Assembly: GCA_017999075.1 (NCBI GenBank)
Contig: JAGOBX010000276.1
Coordinates: 1-5,517 of the forward strand
Direction: 5' to 3'
DNA length: 5,517 bases
Source of the DNA: Candidatus Babelota bacterium
GTDB taxonomy: Bacteria > JAGOBX01
Shown here: in pieces, positions 4,477 to 5,517 of the stretch
Layout: each line of letters begins with the position of its first letter
How positions within the stretch are numbered: position 1 is the stretch's first letter
Notes under the pieces: model-generated
The model's input: only the letters and a program-made list of their open reading frames with translations
Told to the model about the DNA's origin: nothing
The model's database searches: none
Position numbers and translations under genes: made by a program

Positions 4477-5517
4477 ATGAAAAAAAAAATTTTTTGTTTA
4501 CTAATTTTGTTTTATTCCATTAATTCTTTAATGGCTTTAAATCCTGTAATAATTTTTCAAGGAAAACTTACAGATAATATTGGAGTAAGAGTAAACGGGA
4601 CATTGCCTGTAATTTTTTCAATATATACGGAAGAATCAGGGGGCGCCGCTTTATGGACTGAAACGCAAAATTCTGTACAATTTGAAAACGGAATTTTTAC
4701 TACAGAACTTGGAAATCAAAATCCTTTAACCTCATTACAACTTGACAAAACATATTATTTAGGAATAAATTTAAACAATACAGGAGAACTAAGTCCACGC
4801 AGAAAAATAAATTATAATCTTTATTCTATAAAATCAATTTATTCAGATACTGCATCAACAACGAATTATTTAAATACTAATGCTGTAGGATTGGGAAGTT
4901 TAATTATAACTGATACACTGACTGTAAACGGATCATTTATAGTAAAAAAAGACGGCAAAGTAGGGATAAACACTTCAAATCCTGAAGAACAACTTGAAAT
5001 ATCAGGAAAAGTCAAAGCTACTCATTTCATAGGTGATGGCTCTCAATTGACTGGAGTTCAATATACAGCTCTTACAGGCGACATCATAAGTAAAACAGAA
5101 GTCAATTCTTTATTAAGTAAAGTAGGAACAGACACATACGGATTAAATATTCGAATAAACAATTTAGAAAGCGATTCAGTAAACACTGAAAACAGAATTA
5201 CTTCAAATGAAAATTTCATAAACAGCATTACAGACACTTTCTATACTGAATCAGAAATCAATTCAAAACTTAATACTCTCGGCGTGGACACAAATGCTTT
5301 ACTAAACAGGGTTCTATCTCTTGAATCAGATTCACAGAACACTGATATCAGACTAATGAGTTTAGAAAGCGATTCTCAAAACACTGAAAGCAGAATTACT
5401 TTAAATGAAAATTTTATAAACAGCATTACAGACACTTTCTATACTGAATCAGAAATCAATTCAAAACTTAATACTCTCGGCGTGGACACAAATGCTTTGT
5501 TACACAGGGTTTTATCT
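4477..5517 (+). CDS. Secreted tail-fibre-like repeat protein, probable surface adhesin (3' end outside window)
   Basis: The frame is open from ATG 4477 to the right edge, 347 codons, with AAGGT eight bases upstream of the start. Residues 1-20 are a signal peptide: a KKK start, a hydrophobic core and probable cleavage after LMA. Residues about 22-120 form a globular domain (IIFQGKLTD, IFSIYTEESGGAALWTE, NGIFTTELGN) of a kind common at the N-terminus of large secreted proteins in uncultured bacteria. Residues about 143-194 resemble phage tail-fibre and chaperone-tailspike proteins: LTVNGSFIVKKDGKVGINT, then VKATHFIGDGSQLTGV. From about 205 it becomes repetitive, with YTESEINSKLNTL and LESDSQNT units whose spacing suits a trimeric coiled coil. 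It is probably exported as an elongated fibre. No anchor, autotransporter or chaperone domain is visible because the C-terminus is missing. It could also be a prophage-derived fibre, but the signal peptide argues against a virion protein. Confidence 0.8.
   Translation, partial: MKKKIFCLLILFYSINSLMALNPVIIFQGKLTDNIGVRVNGTLPVIFSIYTEESGGAALWTETQNSVQFENGIFTTELGNQNPLTSLQLDKTYYLGINLNNTGELSPRRKINYNLYSIKSIYSDTASTTNYLNTNAVGLGSLIITDTLTVNGSFIVKKDGKVGINTSNPEEQLEISGKVKATHFIGDGSQLTGVQYTALTGDIISKTEVNSLLSKVGTDTYGLNIRINNLESDSVNTENRITSNENFINSITDTFYTESEINSKLNTLGVDTNALLNRVLSLESDSQNTDIRLMSLESDSQNTESRITLNENFINSITDTFYTESEINSKLNTLGVDTNALLHRVLS
4480..4489 (+). repeat. Ten-A homopolymer directly after the start codon of the fibre-like gene
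   Basis: Ten consecutive A follow the ATG and run into six T, encoding Lys-Lys-Lys-Ile of the signal peptide. Gain or loss of one base would shift the frame at once, so the tract could switch expression on and off. Runs of nine occur in other genes here, for example within the STAS gene at 4122-4130 and the diguanylate cyclase gene near 2403-2411, so it may be only compositional. Confidence 0.5.
5164..5517 (+). repeat. 198-bp in-frame tandem repeat in the fibre-like gene
   Basis: Unit 1 (5164-5361, residues 230-295) and unit 2 (5362-5517, cut by the edge, residues 296-347) are 66-codon repeats. I count 10 differences over the 156 aligned bases. An 83-base stretch is identical (5218-5300 and 5416-5498). 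A more diverged partial copy precedes them in protein sequence (residues 207-229). Inside unit 1 the 14-residue LESDSQNTDIRLMS is a second, older, two-heptad duplication whose codons have diverged from the following copy. The array probably continues beyond the window. Confidence 0.9.

Noticed and set aside
5164-5517. CRISPR-like array
   Set aside because: The repeats are 198 bp, contiguous and in frame within a coding region; there are no short repeats separated by unique spacers.

Overview
The window is very AT-rich, and its short intergenic gaps carry poly-A/poly-T tracts. It encodes mostly signal-transduction and cell-surface genes of a bacterium. A receptor-type membrane protein, a periplasmic-sensor diguanylate cyclase, a CheA-derived protein, a FapA-like protein and a secreted fibre-like protein together suggest a motile, probably two-membraned bacterium. 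The fibre's N-terminal domain is a type I associate with uncultured, AT-rich candidate phyla. I cannot name the lineage from sequence alone.

Layout. Positions 1-2740 hold three genes on the minus strand, read right to left. First comes a membrane-anchored GGDEF diguanylate cyclase (2740-1682). Next is a CheA-like protein with P1, P2 and P5/CheW domains but no dimerisation or kinase domain (1606-407). Last is the N-terminal part of a membrane sensor (420 to the left edge), which overlaps the CheA-like gene by 14 bp. A 17-codon hydrophobic reading frame with a good ribosome binding site lies between the first two. Positions 2741-3064 are a divergent control region. It contains a conspicuous GC-rich dyad/direct repeat and a TTGACA-type promoter for a solitary thiS (3065-3268, plus strand).

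Convergent with thiS is a minus-strand pair: a STAS-domain anti-sigma-factor antagonist (4248-3916), with a consensus ribosome binding site and promoter, followed by a minimal FapA/DUF342-type beta-helix protein (3882-3283). A second divergent control region (4249-4476) separates this pair from a large secreted, tail-fibre-like repeat protein (4477 to beyond the right edge). Its repeats are nearly identical at the DNA level.

How the genes may work together (inference): the CheA-like protein has a phosphorylatable histidine, a response-regulator docking domain and a receptor-coupling domain, but it cannot phosphorylate itself. It should therefore depend on a kinase encoded elsewhere and may relay signals from the overlapping membrane sensor. 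The diguanylate cyclase upstream would tie the same locus to c-di-GMP. The STAS/FapA pair suggests a second switch affecting polar or flagellar assembly or a sigma factor. The fibre protein is a plausible surface adhesin, but no shared regulation is visible. The most unusual items are the kinase-less CheA, the 17-codon frame before it, the GGCAG dyad element, and the repeat protein with a 10-A tract just after its start codon.
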